From an uncultured Prochlorococcus sp. (GTDB lineage: Bacteria; Cyanobacteriota; Cyanobacteriia; PCC-6307; Cyanobiaceae), in assembly GCA_902521995.1 (NCBI GenBank), contig CABYTO010000001.1, positions 62,001 to 126,000 on the forward strand: 64,000 nt of DNA, read 5' to 3'. Of this stretch, positions 1-9,222 are shown piece after piece (the first letter of the stretch is position 1; each line of letters begins with the position of its first letter). Both the position numbers and the translations under genes were made by a program. The notes beneath the pieces were generated by a model. The model had not been told where the DNA came from and made no database searches. It saw only the letters and a program-made list of their open reading frames with translations.

Positions 1-516
1 TTAAATATTGGTTTAGGTACCTTCATAAATAATGGTCTCTTAGAAAATCAGGCTATAAATAAACAAGTTATAAGAAGCTTTGGTTTTGATAATTTTCCTC
101 ATAAAACAATTACTAAGAAACTGAGAATATGGAATGGCTTCCACACAATTAATGGTGACAAAGTATTAGCGGTTGGAGATGCCGCATCTCTATGTGATCC
201 ATTTTTAGCTGAAGGAATTAGACCATCTTTAATTAGTAGTTTTTATGCTGCAGAATACATAGATCAGTGCCGATCGGGAAAAATAGATGATTTAAATCTT
301 TATACGAAAAAAATTAACAACATTTGGGGGGAATCAATGGTTTGGGGGAGGAGAATAGCCCAAGTATTTTATAGATTTCCCAGAACTGGATATCAATTAG
401 GTGTCAAAAGAAAAACGGCACCTAAACGTATTGCTCAAATATTATCAGGAGAAATGAGTTATGAAGATATTGCAAAAAGAGTTATCAGAAGACTTTTAAC
501 AAAAAGTGGGACTTAA
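1..516 (+). CDS. FAD-dependent oxidoreductase, geranylgeranyl-reductase-like, C-terminal part
   Basis: This is the 3' part of a gene that enters the window from the left, open in frame 1 from the first base to a TAA stop (171 codons visible). The motif VGDAASLCDPFLAEGIRPSL (about residues 59-78) resembles the third FAD-contacting segment of the geranylgeranyl reductase / aromatic-ring hydroxylase family, where Asp binds the ribityl chain. The rest is a helical, basic C-terminus. The N-terminal dinucleotide-binding fold lies outside the window, so the substrate cannot be named. It converges on the transaldolase gene with a 24-bp gap. Family call is firm, specific role unknown. Confidence 0.75.
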   Translation, partial: LNIGLGTFINNGLLENQAINKQVIRSFGFDNFPHKTITKKLRIWNGFHTINGDKVLAVGDAASLCDPFLAEGIRPSLISSFYAAEYIDQCRSGKIDDLNLYTKKINNIWGESMVWGRRIAQVFYRFPRTGYQLGVKRKTAPKRIAQILSGEMSYEDIAKRVIRRLLTKSGT

Positions 517-540
517 TTCTTTTTCAATTCGAACTTAAAT

Positions 541-1542
541 TTAGTTTGCAGAAATCAATTTATGATTTTTAATCTCGGAATATCTCTTTAGGAGCAACTC
601 TTCCAATTCTTCTATAGCCTTACTGAATCCAGTGATACCTTCACTAAGCTTTTCACTTGCCATTTGATCTTCTAACATGCTTAATCTGAAATCTTTTTCT
701 TCAAATTCATAGTCAATAGAATTATTTATTTGGGTACTTACATCTAATTTTCTTACCAACTCTCCCTTCTCTTTTCTCAGTTCCTCAAGAAATTTTGGTG
801 CGATTGTTAAAAGATCGCAACCTGCTAATTCTTTTATTTCATCAAGATTTCTAAAACTCGCTCCCATTACTTCTGTCTTGAATCCCTTTTCTTTAAAATA
901 CTTGTATATTTGTGTAACCGAAATAACCCCAGGGTCTTCAGCACCAACAAAACTAGTTTTACCAGTTTTTGCTTTATGCCAATCCAATATACGGCCAACG
1001 AACGGAGAAATAAGAGTTATCTTTGCATTGGCACAAGTTACCGCTTGGCAGAAATTAAAAAGTAAAGTTAAGTTGCACTTAATACCCTCTTTTTCCAAAA
1101 TTTCAGCTGCCTTAATTCCCTCCCAAGTTGCAGCAATCTTAATCAAAATTCTTTCCTTTTCAATTCCAAAATTTTTGTAAAGATTGATCAATTTTCTCGC
1201 TTTTTCTACTGTAGCTTCGATGTCAAAGCTCAGTCTTGCATCAACTTCTGTAGATACGCGCCCTGAAATAATTTTCAATATTTCTTTTCCAAAAAATACT
1301 GAAACTTGGTCAACAGTTTCTTTGATTAATTCAATTTCGGAGAATCCTTGGGGCAAGACACTTTTTGAACTTTCTAAAGCTTTATCAATCAATTTCACAT
1401 AATCAGGGTTCTTAGCAGCAGCAAGTATTAACGATGGATTGGTGGTGGCGTCCCTTGGTTGAAATTTTTTTATCGAGTCTAAATCTCCAGTATCAGCAAC
1501 AACAATGGTCATTGATGACAATTGTTCTAAAATTGATTTCAT
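541..1542 (-). CDS. tal: Transaldolase
   Basis: Class I transaldolase of the non-oxidative pentose phosphate pathway, moving a dihydroxyacetone unit between sugar phosphates in the cytosol. The N-terminal motif [10 protein letters not shown] (about residues 31-40), the Schiff-base region around [12 protein letters not shown] (about 131-142, Lys in IKIA) and the [11 protein letters not shown] segment are all present. The 333-residue length fits the TalB subgroup. The ATG start is followed at once by the conserved [20 protein letters not shown] region. In cyanobacteria this enzyme works mainly in carbon catabolism in the dark. About 90 bp, including a run of TA repeats near 1557, separate it from ftsI upstream. 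Confidence 0.97.
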   Translation of the reverse strand: MKSILEQLSSMTIVVADTGDLDSIKKFQPRDATTNPSLILAAAKNPDYVKLIDKALESSKSVLPQGFSEIELIKETVDQVSVFFGKEILKIISGRVSTEVDARLSFDIEATVEKARKLINLYKNFGIEKERILIKIAATWEGIKAAEILEKEGIKCNLTLLFNFCQAVTCANAKITLISPFVGRILDWHKAKTGKTSFVGAEDPGVISVTQIYKYFKEKGFKTEVMGASFRNLDEIKELAGCDLLTIAPKFLEELRKEKGELVRKLDVSTQINNSIDYEFEEKDFRLSMLEDQMASEKLSEGITGFSKAIEELEELLLKRYSEIKNHKLISAN

Positions 1543-1632
1543 TTCTAGATAATCATATATATATATAAACTAGCTTTTATTCCTAATGAAATCATCAGAT
1601 AATGAGCTAAATATTTATAAAATTGAAAAATT

Positions 1633-3384
1633 TTAGGGTTTTTTAACAATCATTCCATGATCTTTAATCTTGGGAGGTATTTTTTCAATAACTATCAAAC
1701 TCTCGATAATTTCTTTAGCAACTGGTACCGCAACAGTTGAACCATATGCATATGAATTAGAGGGCTCATCAACGACTACAAGGACAACATATTTTGGATC
1801 ATTAACTGGTAATGTCGCGACAAAACTACAAACTTTTTTGCTTGTATACGAACCATTTAAGGCTTTTTGAGAAGTACCCGTTTTCCCAGCTATCCTATAA
1901 CCCTCTATTTTCACTCCAGATCCACTACCTTTTTCAACTACGCTCTCCATCCATTCAAGAACAGTTTTAGAAACCTCTTGTGAAAAAAATTGTTTTTTTT
2001 GATTTTTATTAAATTTTTCTTTGAAATTTGAGGTTACATGAGGAGTCACTTCAAACCCCCCATTTGCTAGAGCCGCATGAAGTTGAACCAATTTAAGTGG
2101 CGAGATTGAGAATCCTTTACCAAAAGAAGTTACGGCAGGCTCGATTGTTTGATTCACAAATAAATCTTTTCTTTTTAATTGGCCAGCAGTTGATTCAAAT
2201 AAGTCAGTCTCTAAATTTTTATTTATACCTAAATTGCTTAGCCAATCCCAATAGATTGTGGGGTCTAAATTTTGCATTATTTTTACCATCCCAACATTAC
2301 TTGAAACCTGCAAAACTTTGGGATAATCAATGTATCCATTACCTTTTTTATCCCAATTAGAAAGTGTCCATCCACCAACATTAATCTTTCCAATATCTTC
2401 AACAAATCCATCTTTCTGAATTACTTTTTCTTCTAAAGCCAAGGCAAGATTAATAGGTTTAAAAGTTGAACCAGGCTCAAATAAGTCTTGAGAATACCAA
2501 CCCCTAAAGAGTTCAGAATCATACTGCCAAAATTTATTTGGATCATATGACGGTACTGCAACCAACGAGAGAATCCGACCATTATTAACATCCATAACTA
2601 TGGCGAATCCCTTCTTTGCTTTCCATTTGCTTACTTGCTTTGATAATGCATTGAATGATGCTTTCTGTAATTTTGAATCTATAGTTAGGCCTAAGCTTTT
2701 GTAATCAGAAATAAAATCACCAGGGGCTGAATTATCCGGGAGAGGAGTTCCATCGCCTCCTCTTTTTATTAAATTACTTTTATTAAAAAATTTAATTTGA
2801 TTATCTAAATGAAGCTCTAAACCTGCTGAAGCTATATTTTCATCATTAACAAAACCTACAAGATTAGAGTAAAGCTCCCCTTGTGGATAATATCTCTGCG
2901 AATATTTAAACAAATCAAGTCCGCTTATTTGAAGGTTCTTAATCTTTTCTGCTTTTTCTTCGGAAATTTTATCCAAAAGCTTGATACCACTCATTTTATT
3001 ACTAAATTTCCTTAAGAGTATTTCATAATTAATATCCAAGATAGGTGACAATTTTTCTGTAACTTCTTGAATACTGCGAATTTTGTTAATTGAATCACCA
3101 GGAAAATTAAAATATTTTGGATGAGCCCATAATTTATATAGCGGTTTATCGTAAGCAATTAGTCTATTATTTCTATCAACAATTGATCTCCTTTTTTTTA
3201 AGGAGTTAATTTTGGAAGACTGAATTAATCTAGCTTTTCTTTGCAAATCAGAGGCGTTAAAGACTTGCAATTTAACTAACCTACCAAATAAACAAAATAT
3301 TATTATTAAGCTAAAAATATAGAGAAATTTAAATCTACTTTGATCAAGTGGTACTAGACGAACAATTTTTTTATATTTTTTCAT
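1633..3384 (-). CDS. ftsI: Septal peptidoglycan transpeptidase FtsI (PBP3 type)
   Basis: Class B penicillin-binding protein that cross-links septal peptidoglycan during division. It has one N-terminal membrane anchor (about residues 20-40), a PBP dimerisation domain, and a transpeptidase domain with all three motifs in order: STFK (Ser near residue 305), SSN (near 360) and KTGT (near 500). The ATG at 3384 is preferred over the TTG one codon upstream because it gives a TGATG overlap with the stop of the FtsL-like gene, which suggests translational coupling. About 583 residues, normal for the family. The two genes form a division pair transcribed toward tal. Confidence 0.96.
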   Translation of the reverse strand: MKKYKKIVRLVPLDQSRFKFLYIFSLIIIFCLFGRLVKLQVFNASDLQRKARLIQSSKINSLKKRRSIVDRNNRLIAYDKPLYKLWAHPKYFNFPGDSINKIRSIQEVTEKLSPILDINYEILLRKFSNKMSGIKLLDKISEEKAEKIKNLQISGLDLFKYSQRYYPQGELYSNLVGFVNDENIASAGLELHLDNQIKFFNKSNLIKRGGDGTPLPDNSAPGDFISDYKSLGLTIDSKLQKASFNALSKQVSKWKAKKGFAIVMDVNNGRILSLVAVPSYDPNKFWQYDSELFRGWYSQDLFEPGSTFKPINLALALEEKVIQKDGFVEDIGKINVGGWTLSNWDKKGNGYIDYPKVLQVSSNVGMVKIMQNLDPTIYWDWLSNLGINKNLETDLFESTAGQLKRKDLFVNQTIEPAVTSFGKGFSISPLKLVQLHAALANGGFEVTPHVTSNFKEKFNKNQKKQFFSQEVSKTVLEWMESVVEKGSGSGVKIEGYRIAGKTGTSQKALNGSYTSKKVCSFVATLPVNDPKYVVLVVVDEPSNSYAYGSTVAVPVAKEIIESLIVIEKIPPKIKDHGMIVKKP

Positions 3385-3812
3385 CAATATCCTCTTTGAT
3401 ATTTACTATCACTTAAACCTTCAAAGAAACTACTTAAATTTTTCTTTAATAAACTTTCTTTTTTTTCTGCAACTTTTTCTAGATAGATTAAATCTTTAGG
3501 TTTAGTCTTTCTATAAATGTTTAGAGACTCCAGTTCAATAATATAAAATTCCTCAATTTTAGAAATATAATCAATGAGATTATTATTTAAAGCTCTTGTT
3601 TTAGATAAGTTTTTATAAGTATTTGACCATTTTCTTTGACTATTAAAAGACAAGAAAAAAAAGGTGAAAATTAATACCAAAATAGAGATATTAATGGTGT
3701 CAAAAATTTGATGTATTAATTTGATATTAATTGAGTATATTTTTTCAGAATTTTTTTTACTTTCATATGAAACTTTTTTTTTTAAATTAAGTTGATTCCC
3801 ATAAGGTTTCAT
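3384..3812 (-). CDS. FtsL-like single-pass membrane protein upstream of ftsI
   Basis: A 142-residue protein with a short basic N-terminus (about residues 1-37), one strongly hydrophobic segment (about 39-57) and a charged, helical C-terminal region that could form a coiled coil. This is the bitopic topology of FtsL, which in many bacteria is encoded just upstream of ftsI and joins the divisome. The stop overlaps the ftsI start by one base (TGATG). FtsL diverges very quickly in sequence, so this call rests on topology, size and position, not on a residue motif. It could instead be an unrelated lineage-specific membrane protein. Confidence 0.6.
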   Translation of the reverse strand: MKPYGNQLNLKKKVSYESKKNSEKIYSINIKLIHQIFDTINISILVLIFTFFFLSFNSQRKWSNTYKNLSKTRALNNNLIDYISKIEEFYIIELESLNIYRKTKPKDLIYLEKVAEKKESLLKKNLSSFFEGLSDSKYQRGY

Positions 3813-3898
3813 CTAAGATTTATTATTGAAATGAAAGAAGTGTTATTAATTAAATAAACATCTTTTTGTTTGATTCGCAAGTGAAAAAATTAAATTAT

Positions 3899-5260
3899 TT
3901 ATATCCTTAATAAGAACAAATTTAAGAAAGTCAATCCATTCCATAAAGAATGCATAATCACTGAAGAAAACAAACTTCCTGAAGCAACTCTAGTAATTGC
4001 CAATCCAATACCTAGAACAAATAATGGCGGCATTTCTCCCAAACTTAAATGGGCTAATGCAAAGACAAAAGCTGAAACTATGATGCCAGAAATTACTCCA
4101 AAATTTCTTGAAAGAGTTGGTAGTAAAATACCGCGAAATATAATTTCCTCAAATAGAGGAGCTAATAGAGTTGTTGTTACAAATAATAGAAAAAATGATA
4201 AGTAATTTGTGTTATTAAGAACAATTTCCAGCAAAGGGTTGCTGCCATTTTGATTATCGATCAGACTATTCATAATTAGAGAGATCAATAAAACAAAAGG
4301 AACAATTGTTAACCAACCTTTTATTCCCTGAATAATTGCATATTTTATTGGCAAGATATTGAACTGTAAATAATCCTTTTTAAAAGTAAATTCACCATTC
4401 AAAGATTTAATTTGATAATAAACTATCCCTAATGGCGGAATAGCCATAAAAAGATATCCAAAGAATATTTTTAAAGATTGAGACAGTTCACTAGAAATAT
4501 TTTTAGAAAAAAGTTCAACCAAACTGATAGAAAACAAAGGTGATACAACTTCTCCTAAAACAACAAATCCACCTGCAATTAATAAGACCATATCTATTAA
4601 TTCTAAATCTAATGATTTAATTTCTTGCCAACCAAACTTTTTCAAAGATATGGTGGTCCATAATGTTTTTAACGCAAGAATAGAGCCAATAATTATTGTT
4701 AAAAGTGGTATTAGTCTTATGGCTAATATTTTTAGAAACATTTTGCTTGAAAATGATTTTGTTATTAATGCACTATCGTCAAAATCAAATTTTCTGCTTA
4801 AGAGATGATATAAAAATTTATCACCCTTAAATAAATCAAATTTATCGGAATTTGGTTTATATGAATTATTACTAGATTTTTTTTCTATCTCATCAATCAG
4901 AAATTTAAAGTTTTTATTTTCAAAATCTTTGGATATATTTTTATAGATTATGGGATCATTTGATTCTGAAGTAATTATTCGAATTAATTTATTTCTCTCT
5001 GTTAGCTCTTCAAATGAGACCTCATAGAGTGATTTGTTTATTTGATCAACAGGATCATTAATGATAAAAAATTTTCTTAGATTTACAGGTATTGATTGGA
5101 CAGATAATTCAACAATTTCTTGCTCTTTTTGACTTATATCAAATGAGACAGATGCTCTATTTAAACTATCTCTTAAGCCTTGCTGCCATACAAAAAAAGT
5201 TATGACTATAGAAATAAAGGCTAAAGTGAGTTTTGATTTAGAAATATTTTTAAAGATCAT
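3899..5260 (-). CDS. CPBP-family intramembrane metalloprotease
   Basis: Multi-spanning membrane protein of the CAAX protease / bacteriocin-processing (CPBP, Abi) family. The C-terminal domain carries the family motifs: EEIIFRG (near residue 370, the EExxxR motif), FALAHL (near 400) and HSLWN (near 438), which supply the proposed active-site Glu and His residues. An N-terminal membrane segment (about 10-27) is followed by a soluble region of about 140 residues and then seven to eight hydrophobic stretches. Similar proteins are common in cyanobacteria and a related plant chloroplast protein is known. The substrate is unknown. It is divergent from the phosphatase gene at 5377. Confidence 0.9.
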   Translation of the reverse strand: MIFKNISKSKLTLAFISIVITFFVWQQGLRDSLNRASVSFDISQKEQEIVELSVQSIPVNLRKFFIINDPVDQINKSLYEVSFEELTERNKLIRIITSESNDPIIYKNISKDFENKNFKFLIDEIEKKSSNNSYKPNSDKFDLFKGDKFLYHLLSRKFDFDDSALITKSFSSKMFLKILAIRLIPLLTIIIGSILALKTLWTTISLKKFGWQEIKSLDLELIDMVLLIAGGFVVLGEVVSPLFSISLVELFSKNISSELSQSLKIFFGYLFMAIPPLGIVYYQIKSLNGEFTFKKDYLQFNILPIKYAIIQGIKGWLTIVPFVLLISLIMNSLIDNQNGSNPLLEIVLNNTNYLSFFLLFVTTTLLAPLFEEIIFRGILLPTLSRNFGVISGIIVSAFVFALAHLSLGEMPPLFVLGIGLAITRVASGSLFSSVIMHSLWNGLTFLNLFLLRI

Positions 5261-5376
5261 AACTTATTATATTCTTGAAAACTATAGTTAGTTATCATTG
5301 AATTTCCTTATACTTATGTATCTATTTTAATCACGCCATGAGATGATTAAATTATCTTAATTCTCAAATTTATATA

Positions 5377-6705
5377 ATGGCTATAAGGTTAGTTTTGGTT
5401 AGGCACGGACTTAGCAGTTTCAATGCAAAAGGATTGATTCAAGGAAGAACAGATGATTCATTATTAACTAATGAAGGATACGAACAAGCCCGAAAAGCAG
5501 GAAAAGCATTATCAAAAATAAACTTTGATAAAATCTATTCCTCCCCACTTGTGAGAGCGGCAGAGACTGCAAAAACAATTCAAAAGACCTTCAATCAAGA
5601 ACAAAATATTGTATTCGACGATAATTTGCTAGAGGTAGATCTTAGTGAATGGTCTGGTCTAAAAATTGATGAAATAAAAAAGAAATTTCCAGAAATTTAC
5701 CCTATATGGAAAAATGATCCAGAAAATCTTATCTTAAAAAGAAATGACAATAAAACTTATAAACCAATTCAAGAGTTATTTTTTCAAGCAACAAATTTTG
5801 TAGAGGATATTTTAAAAATTTATCAAGACAAAGATAATAAAAATATTTTAGTTGTTGGACATAATGCAATTCTCAGATGTTTAATACTCTTGTTATTAGG
5901 AAAGCCTAAGCAAGGTTTTAGAAAATTAAGATTAGAAAATGCTTCTTTCTCGATACTCAATATTTCAAAGAAAGATAATTCTTTTAAGACTCAAATTGAA
6001 TGCTTAAATCAAACTTCCCATCTTAATAAAAATATTCCAAATAAAATTGGAGATTCCAGAATATTTCTAATAAGGCATGGTGAAACTGACTGGAACAAAG
6101 AAGGTAGATTTCAAGGCCAAATTGATATCCCTTTAAATGAAAACGGGAAAGATCAAGCTAGAAAGACTTTTAAATATTTGAGAAATATTTCTTTCAATAA
6201 GGCATTTTCAAGTTCAATGCATAGGCCTTATGAGACTGCACAAATAATCCTTCAAAATAACAAAGATTTAAAAATTGAGAAAATAGATTCACTCGTAGAA
6301 ATCAGTCACGGGTTATGGGAGGGTAAATTGGAAGCAGAAATTAGAGAAGAGTGGCCTGCTTTACTAAAAAATTGGCATGATAAACCTGAAGAAGTAATAA
6401 TGCCCGAAGGTGAATGTATAAAAGATGTATCAGAAAGGTCAGTAGAAGCTTTTGACAAAATTTGTTTATCTCAAAAGATTAATGATCAAACCCTCATGGT
6501 TGCTCATGATGCAGTCAATAAAACTCTAATTTGTAATATCCTTGGGATTAATTATTCAAATATTTGGATGATAAAACAGGGTAATGGCGGCATAACTATA
6601 ATTGATCTTTTTAATGATCCCAATAAGCCACCTGTGATTAGCGCTCTTAACATTACAACACACCTAGGAGGAATACTTGATTCAACTGCTTCAGGAGCAC
6701 TTTAA
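5377..6705 (+). CDS. Two-domain histidine phosphatase (phosphoglycerate-mutase-like)
   Basis: Two histidine-phosphatase domains lie in tandem. The first (about residues 1-215) has LVRHGLSSFN and VVGHNAILR. The second (about 225-442) has LIRHGETDWN and MVAHDAVNKT. These pairs supply the phospho-accepting His and the second catalytic His of the superfamily. In the first domain the usual Glu after RHG is Leu, while the second is canonical. The family includes phosphoglycerate mutases and phosphatases acting on sugar or serine phosphates, and the substrate cannot be read from sequence. The double-domain length (442) is characteristic of a cyanobacterial subgroup. The ATG start follows an AT-rich leader with no clear ribosome site. 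Confidence 0.9.
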   Translation: MAIRLVLVRHGLSSFNAKGLIQGRTDDSLLTNEGYEQARKAGKALSKINFDKIYSSPLVRAAETAKTIQKTFNQEQNIVFDDNLLEVDLSEWSGLKIDEIKKKFPEIYPIWKNDPENLILKRNDNKTYKPIQELFFQATNFVEDILKIYQDKDNKNILVVGHNAILRCLILLLLGKPKQGFRKLRLENASFSILNISKKDNSFKTQIECLNQTSHLNKNIPNKIGDSRIFLIRHGETDWNKEGRFQGQIDIPLNENGKDQARKTFKYLRNISFNKAFSSSMHRPYETAQIILQNNKDLKIEKIDSLVEISHGLWEGKLEAEIREEWPALLKNWHDKPEEVIMPEGECIKDVSERSVEAFDKICLSQKINDQTLMVAHDAVNKTLICNILGINYSNIWMIKQGNGGITIIDLFNDPNKPPVISALNITTHLGGILDSTASGAL

Positions 6706-6758
6706 ATTAAGCCTTGTTAAAAATTTTTTTTGATAAAGTCAGAGTCAGAGAAAAGGCT

Positions 6759-7418
6759 TCATTTACTGAAAAAGCCAACTTGACTAAGAGGCCAAAATCT
6801 GAAATATGCTTTACCAATTATCTCTTTTTTATGAAGAAATTTACTTCCAGGCCAATATCTTCCATCCCAGCTATTTGCCCTGTTATCACCTAAAACTAAA
6901 AAATGATCTTCTGGCACTTTTATGTTTTCAAATTTACCACAATTATTAAATAAGGATAATGAGCACTTATAAGAGACATAAGGTTCACGAATTAATTTAT
7001 TATTTATTATTAATTCGCCATTAGAGTTTACACTTACAATTTCTCCTGGAAGGGCCACCACTCTTTTAATATAAGCATCGCAAGCTTGATCCCTCAAACC
7101 AGGAATAAACGACATTGGAGGAAAACTCATAAAAAAACAATATCTTTTTTTTGGTAAAGGCTTAGATCTTGATGAAATTAAATTTTTGTCAAACGAGTAA
7201 GGTGAGTTAAAAACAACAATATCTCCTCTTTTTGGTAAAGAGTTTCTTAGCGAAAATTTTTCAATAATTAACCTATCATTTATTTGTAATTCTGGGAGCA
7301 TTGAACCAGAAGGGATATAACGTGGTTCTGCAAAAAATGATCTACAAGAAGAAACAAAAAAAGTTAATAGAATTAGTAGACCCCATTCTTTTAAAAAACT
7401 TTTTATGGAACTAGGCAT
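6759..7418 (-). CDS. lepB: Signal peptidase I
   Basis: Membrane-bound S26 serine protease that removes signal peptides on the outer face of the membrane. One N-terminal anchor (about residues 10-27) is followed by box B with the catalytic Ser in PSGSMLP (near 39), RGDIVVF, the catalytic Lys region YIKRVVALPGE (near 118) and LGDNRANSWDGR (box E). The frame can be extended to a TTG at 7430, but the ATG at 7418 is preferred and gives about 219 residues. It lies just downstream of the Spx-like and pyrophosphatase genes on the same strand and probably shares their transcript. Confidence 0.95.
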   Translation of the reverse strand: MPSSIKSFLKEWGLLILLTFFVSSCRSFFAEPRYIPSGSMLPELQINDRLIIEKFSLRNSLPKRGDIVVFNSPYSFDKNLISSRSKPLPKKRYCFFMSFPPMSFIPGLRDQACDAYIKRVVALPGEIVSVNSNGELIINNKLIREPYVSYKCSLSLFNNCGKFENIKVPEDHFLVLGDNRANSWDGRYWPGSKFLHKKEIIGKAYFRFWPLSQVGFFSK

Positions 7419-7448
7419 AGAATTAATCAAGTCTTGATTTTCCTAAAC

Positions 7449-7805
7449 TTATATAAAATGTTTTGCATATTCAATTTCCTTAAAACCTAATATTACTTTT
7501 TCCCCTTCGTAAATCAAAAATGGTCTTTTTATTAATTTGCCATCACTTAAAAGAAGTTGAATAATTTCATCCTTTGACAAACGATCAAGATCAAGATCAA
7601 GAGTTTTAAAGGCTTTACCTCTTGTATTAAAAATCCTTTTCTTATCATCAGAGTATTGTTCTAAGGCTAGATTTAAATAATTAACAAGTGGAGGTTCTTT
7701 TACAATATCAATTAACTGAAATTTAAAATCTTTGCTTTCAAGCCACTTTGCAGCTTTTCGGCATGTAGAGCATTTTAAATAACTATAAAAAAATATTTTT
7801 TTCAA
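7449..7805 (-). CDS. ArsC/Spx/MgsR-family thioredoxin-fold protein
   Basis: A 118-residue protein of the ArsC-like thioredoxin-fold family. The N-terminus has C12-S-T-C15 followed by RKA, the CxxC arrangement of Spx/MgsR proteins rather than the single Cys of classic arsenate reductase. The C-terminal part has LLSDGKLIKRPFL, with the conserved Arg-Pro of the family. Such genes are often labelled arsC, but the CxxC form argues for a redox-sensing or general reductase role. The TTG start overlaps the upstream pyrophosphatase stop (TTGA), so translation is probably coupled. Confidence 0.82.
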   Translation of the reverse strand: MKKIFFYSYLKCSTCRKAAKWLESKDFKFQLIDIVKEPPLVNYLNLALEQYSDDKKRIFNTRGKAFKTLDLDLDRLSKDEIIQLLLSDGKLIKRPFLIYEGEKVILGFKEIEYAKHFI

Positions 7806-8356
7806 TTTAATTTACTAATATTTGATTTCTTAAGTAGTTTAAAGTTTTTCTTTTTTAGAGGCATACAACTTTTCAATAGATTTTCAACTACATCAAAATC
7901 CCTCCAACCATCAATTTGAACTGTTCTTCCATCTAGTCCTTTACTTGTTCTAAAAAATTCTGCGACATCCTCAAGTTGATTAGGAGCAATTTGATTAATA
8001 CTCACTATGTTAGCCTGCCTAGGATTAGCCATAGGCACGCATAAAAGTTTTCCATCATATGCACCACAATCATGCATATCCAAAACTCCAATAGGTCTAG
8101 CTTTTATTAGACAACCCGCAAAAGTAGGTTCGTCCATTATTACCATTGCATCAAGGGGAGCTCCATCTTCAGCAAGGGTATTTGGAATAAAACCATAATC
8201 AAAAGGGTACCTTACTGAAGAATGTAATACTCTATCCAGGGCCATTATTCCTGCGTCAGAGCAATATTCATATTTATTCCTACTCCCTGCAGGTATTTCA
8301 ACAACAATATTCACTATTCCCTTAATGGGAGATGGAGGTATTGAACTAAGGTCCAT
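7802..8356 (-). CDS. Family I inorganic pyrophosphatase paralog with altered active site
   Basis: The fold is clearly that of soluble family I pyrophosphatase: EIPAGSRNKYEY (residues 20-31), LDRVL, YPFDYGFIP, then D96 and D101-G-K103. However, the signature usually read as DGDPxD is EDGAPLD here, so the middle metal-binding Asp is Ala66 (a GCT codon). The Tyr usually preceding the conserved Lys near residue 139 is Ser. These changes would be expected to weaken magnesium binding and catalysis. A second, canonical copy lies at 23097-23684. This copy could be a low-activity enzyme or have a different role. It heads a group with the Spx-like and lepB genes. Confidence 0.88.
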   Translation of the reverse strand: MDLSSIPPSPIKGIVNIVVEIPAGSRNKYEYCSDAGIMALDRVLHSSVRYPFDYGFIPNTLAEDGAPLDAMVIMDEPTFAGCLIKARPIGVLDMHDCGAYDGKLLCVPMANPRQANIVSINQIAPNQLEDVAEFFRTSKGLDGRTVQIDGWRDFDVVENLLKSCMPLKKKNFKLLKKSNISKLN

Positions 8357-8600
8357 CTTTTTTAAAATCGTGATTATGAATTATCTCGTTTCCTTGAGAT
8401 AAAGGTCTGCCAATTATAATGCTTATTGAAGGTAAAAAAATTGTCAAAAAGGCAAAAATAATACCTAATGATGTTATTGATAAACTCCTTATACTTAAGG
8501 GGTCATCATCATCTCTATCAAAATCATTTTGAGCAGAACCATGAGAAGATTCTTCGCTTGATTTAGTTTGAATAAACTGCTTTGATTTCGTGTAACTCAA
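8346..8600 (-). CDS. Small membrane protein, unknown function
   Basis: I do not recognise this 84-residue protein. It has a hydrophilic, acidic N-terminal half (a DRDDDD cluster near residues 28-33), one hydrophobic segment (about 44-64) and a short polar tail. There is no Met codon other than the proposed TTG start, which is preceded by an AAGAG sequence. Its 3' end overlaps the pyrophosphatase start by 11 bp, which suggests coupled expression. The frame being kept open across that overlap supports it being real. Confidence 0.55.
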   Translation of the reverse strand: MSYTKSKQFIQTKSSEESSHGSAQNDFDRDDDDPLSIRSLSITSLGIIFAFLTIFLPSISIIIGRPLSQGNEIIHNHDFKKDGP

Positions 8601-8696
8601 GAACTCTTAAGTAGTAAAGTTTAAGGAGATAATTAAACATCATTATCCTACATTCAAAATGTCAATAAATCAAAACATTGATTGGTGACTTTTTAA

Positions 8697-9047
8697 TTAC
8701 TCTTTTTCCAGCAAAGACCTAATAGATTTTAGTTCGTCTAATATTTGCGCCAGTATATTTTGAGCAGCGGACGAAGGTGTATTAAAGACCTCTACAGTAA
8801 CTTCCTTTATTCTTAAAATATCTTTTGCAAATCTTGCTACTTCATTAGGATGGAATTTTAGAGGATCTTTTTGATCAGTCCGAAATTCGGGATTTAATTT
8901 TCTTGGATTAAAACTAGGGTTTAGATTTCTTAAATCTGTATTTGTATACCTATAGACGGAAGCTCTTGATCTATTTAGGAATTTTTGAACTTCATCAATA
9001 CTTACTAATTCCTCTTCACTAGAAATATTGGAATCTATAATTTCCAT
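8697..9047 (-). CDS. Small helix-turn-helix protein (excisionase/resolvase-like)
   Basis: 116 residues. The segment VSIDEVQKFLNRSRASVYRY (about residues 15-34) looks like a MerR/excisionase-type winged helix-turn-helix. The C-terminal part (about 85-115) is amphipathic and could mediate dimerisation. There is no catalytic resolvase domain, so it is not a recombinase despite resemblance to resolvase-associated HTH proteins. It is divergent from proS with 175 bp between, and could regulate itself or proS. DNA binding is inferred from the motif only. Confidence 0.6.
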   Translation of the reverse strand: MEIIDSNISSEEELVSIDEVQKFLNRSRASVYRYTNTDLRNLNPSFNPRKLNPEFRTDQKDPLKFHPNEVARFAKDILRIKEVTVEVFNTPSSAAQNILAQILDELKSIRSLLEKE

Positions 9048-9222
9048 AAACTTAAGAAAATGATTAAGTAGTAATGAACTTTTTAAAGTGCTTGAACTTC
9101 ATTACTGAAGAAGTTAGCAGAAAGAACATTATTAGACTAGCCGCATTGAGGGACTCAAGACACTTTGAATTATTTTTTCATCTTAATTGATAAAATTAAA
9201 TATTATCTGAGGATTTTTCTGT

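Noticed and set aside
1552..1565. Short run of TA dinucleotides upstream of tal
   Set aside because: Ordinary for this base composition. It may be part of a promoter, but no -35 or start site can be shown.
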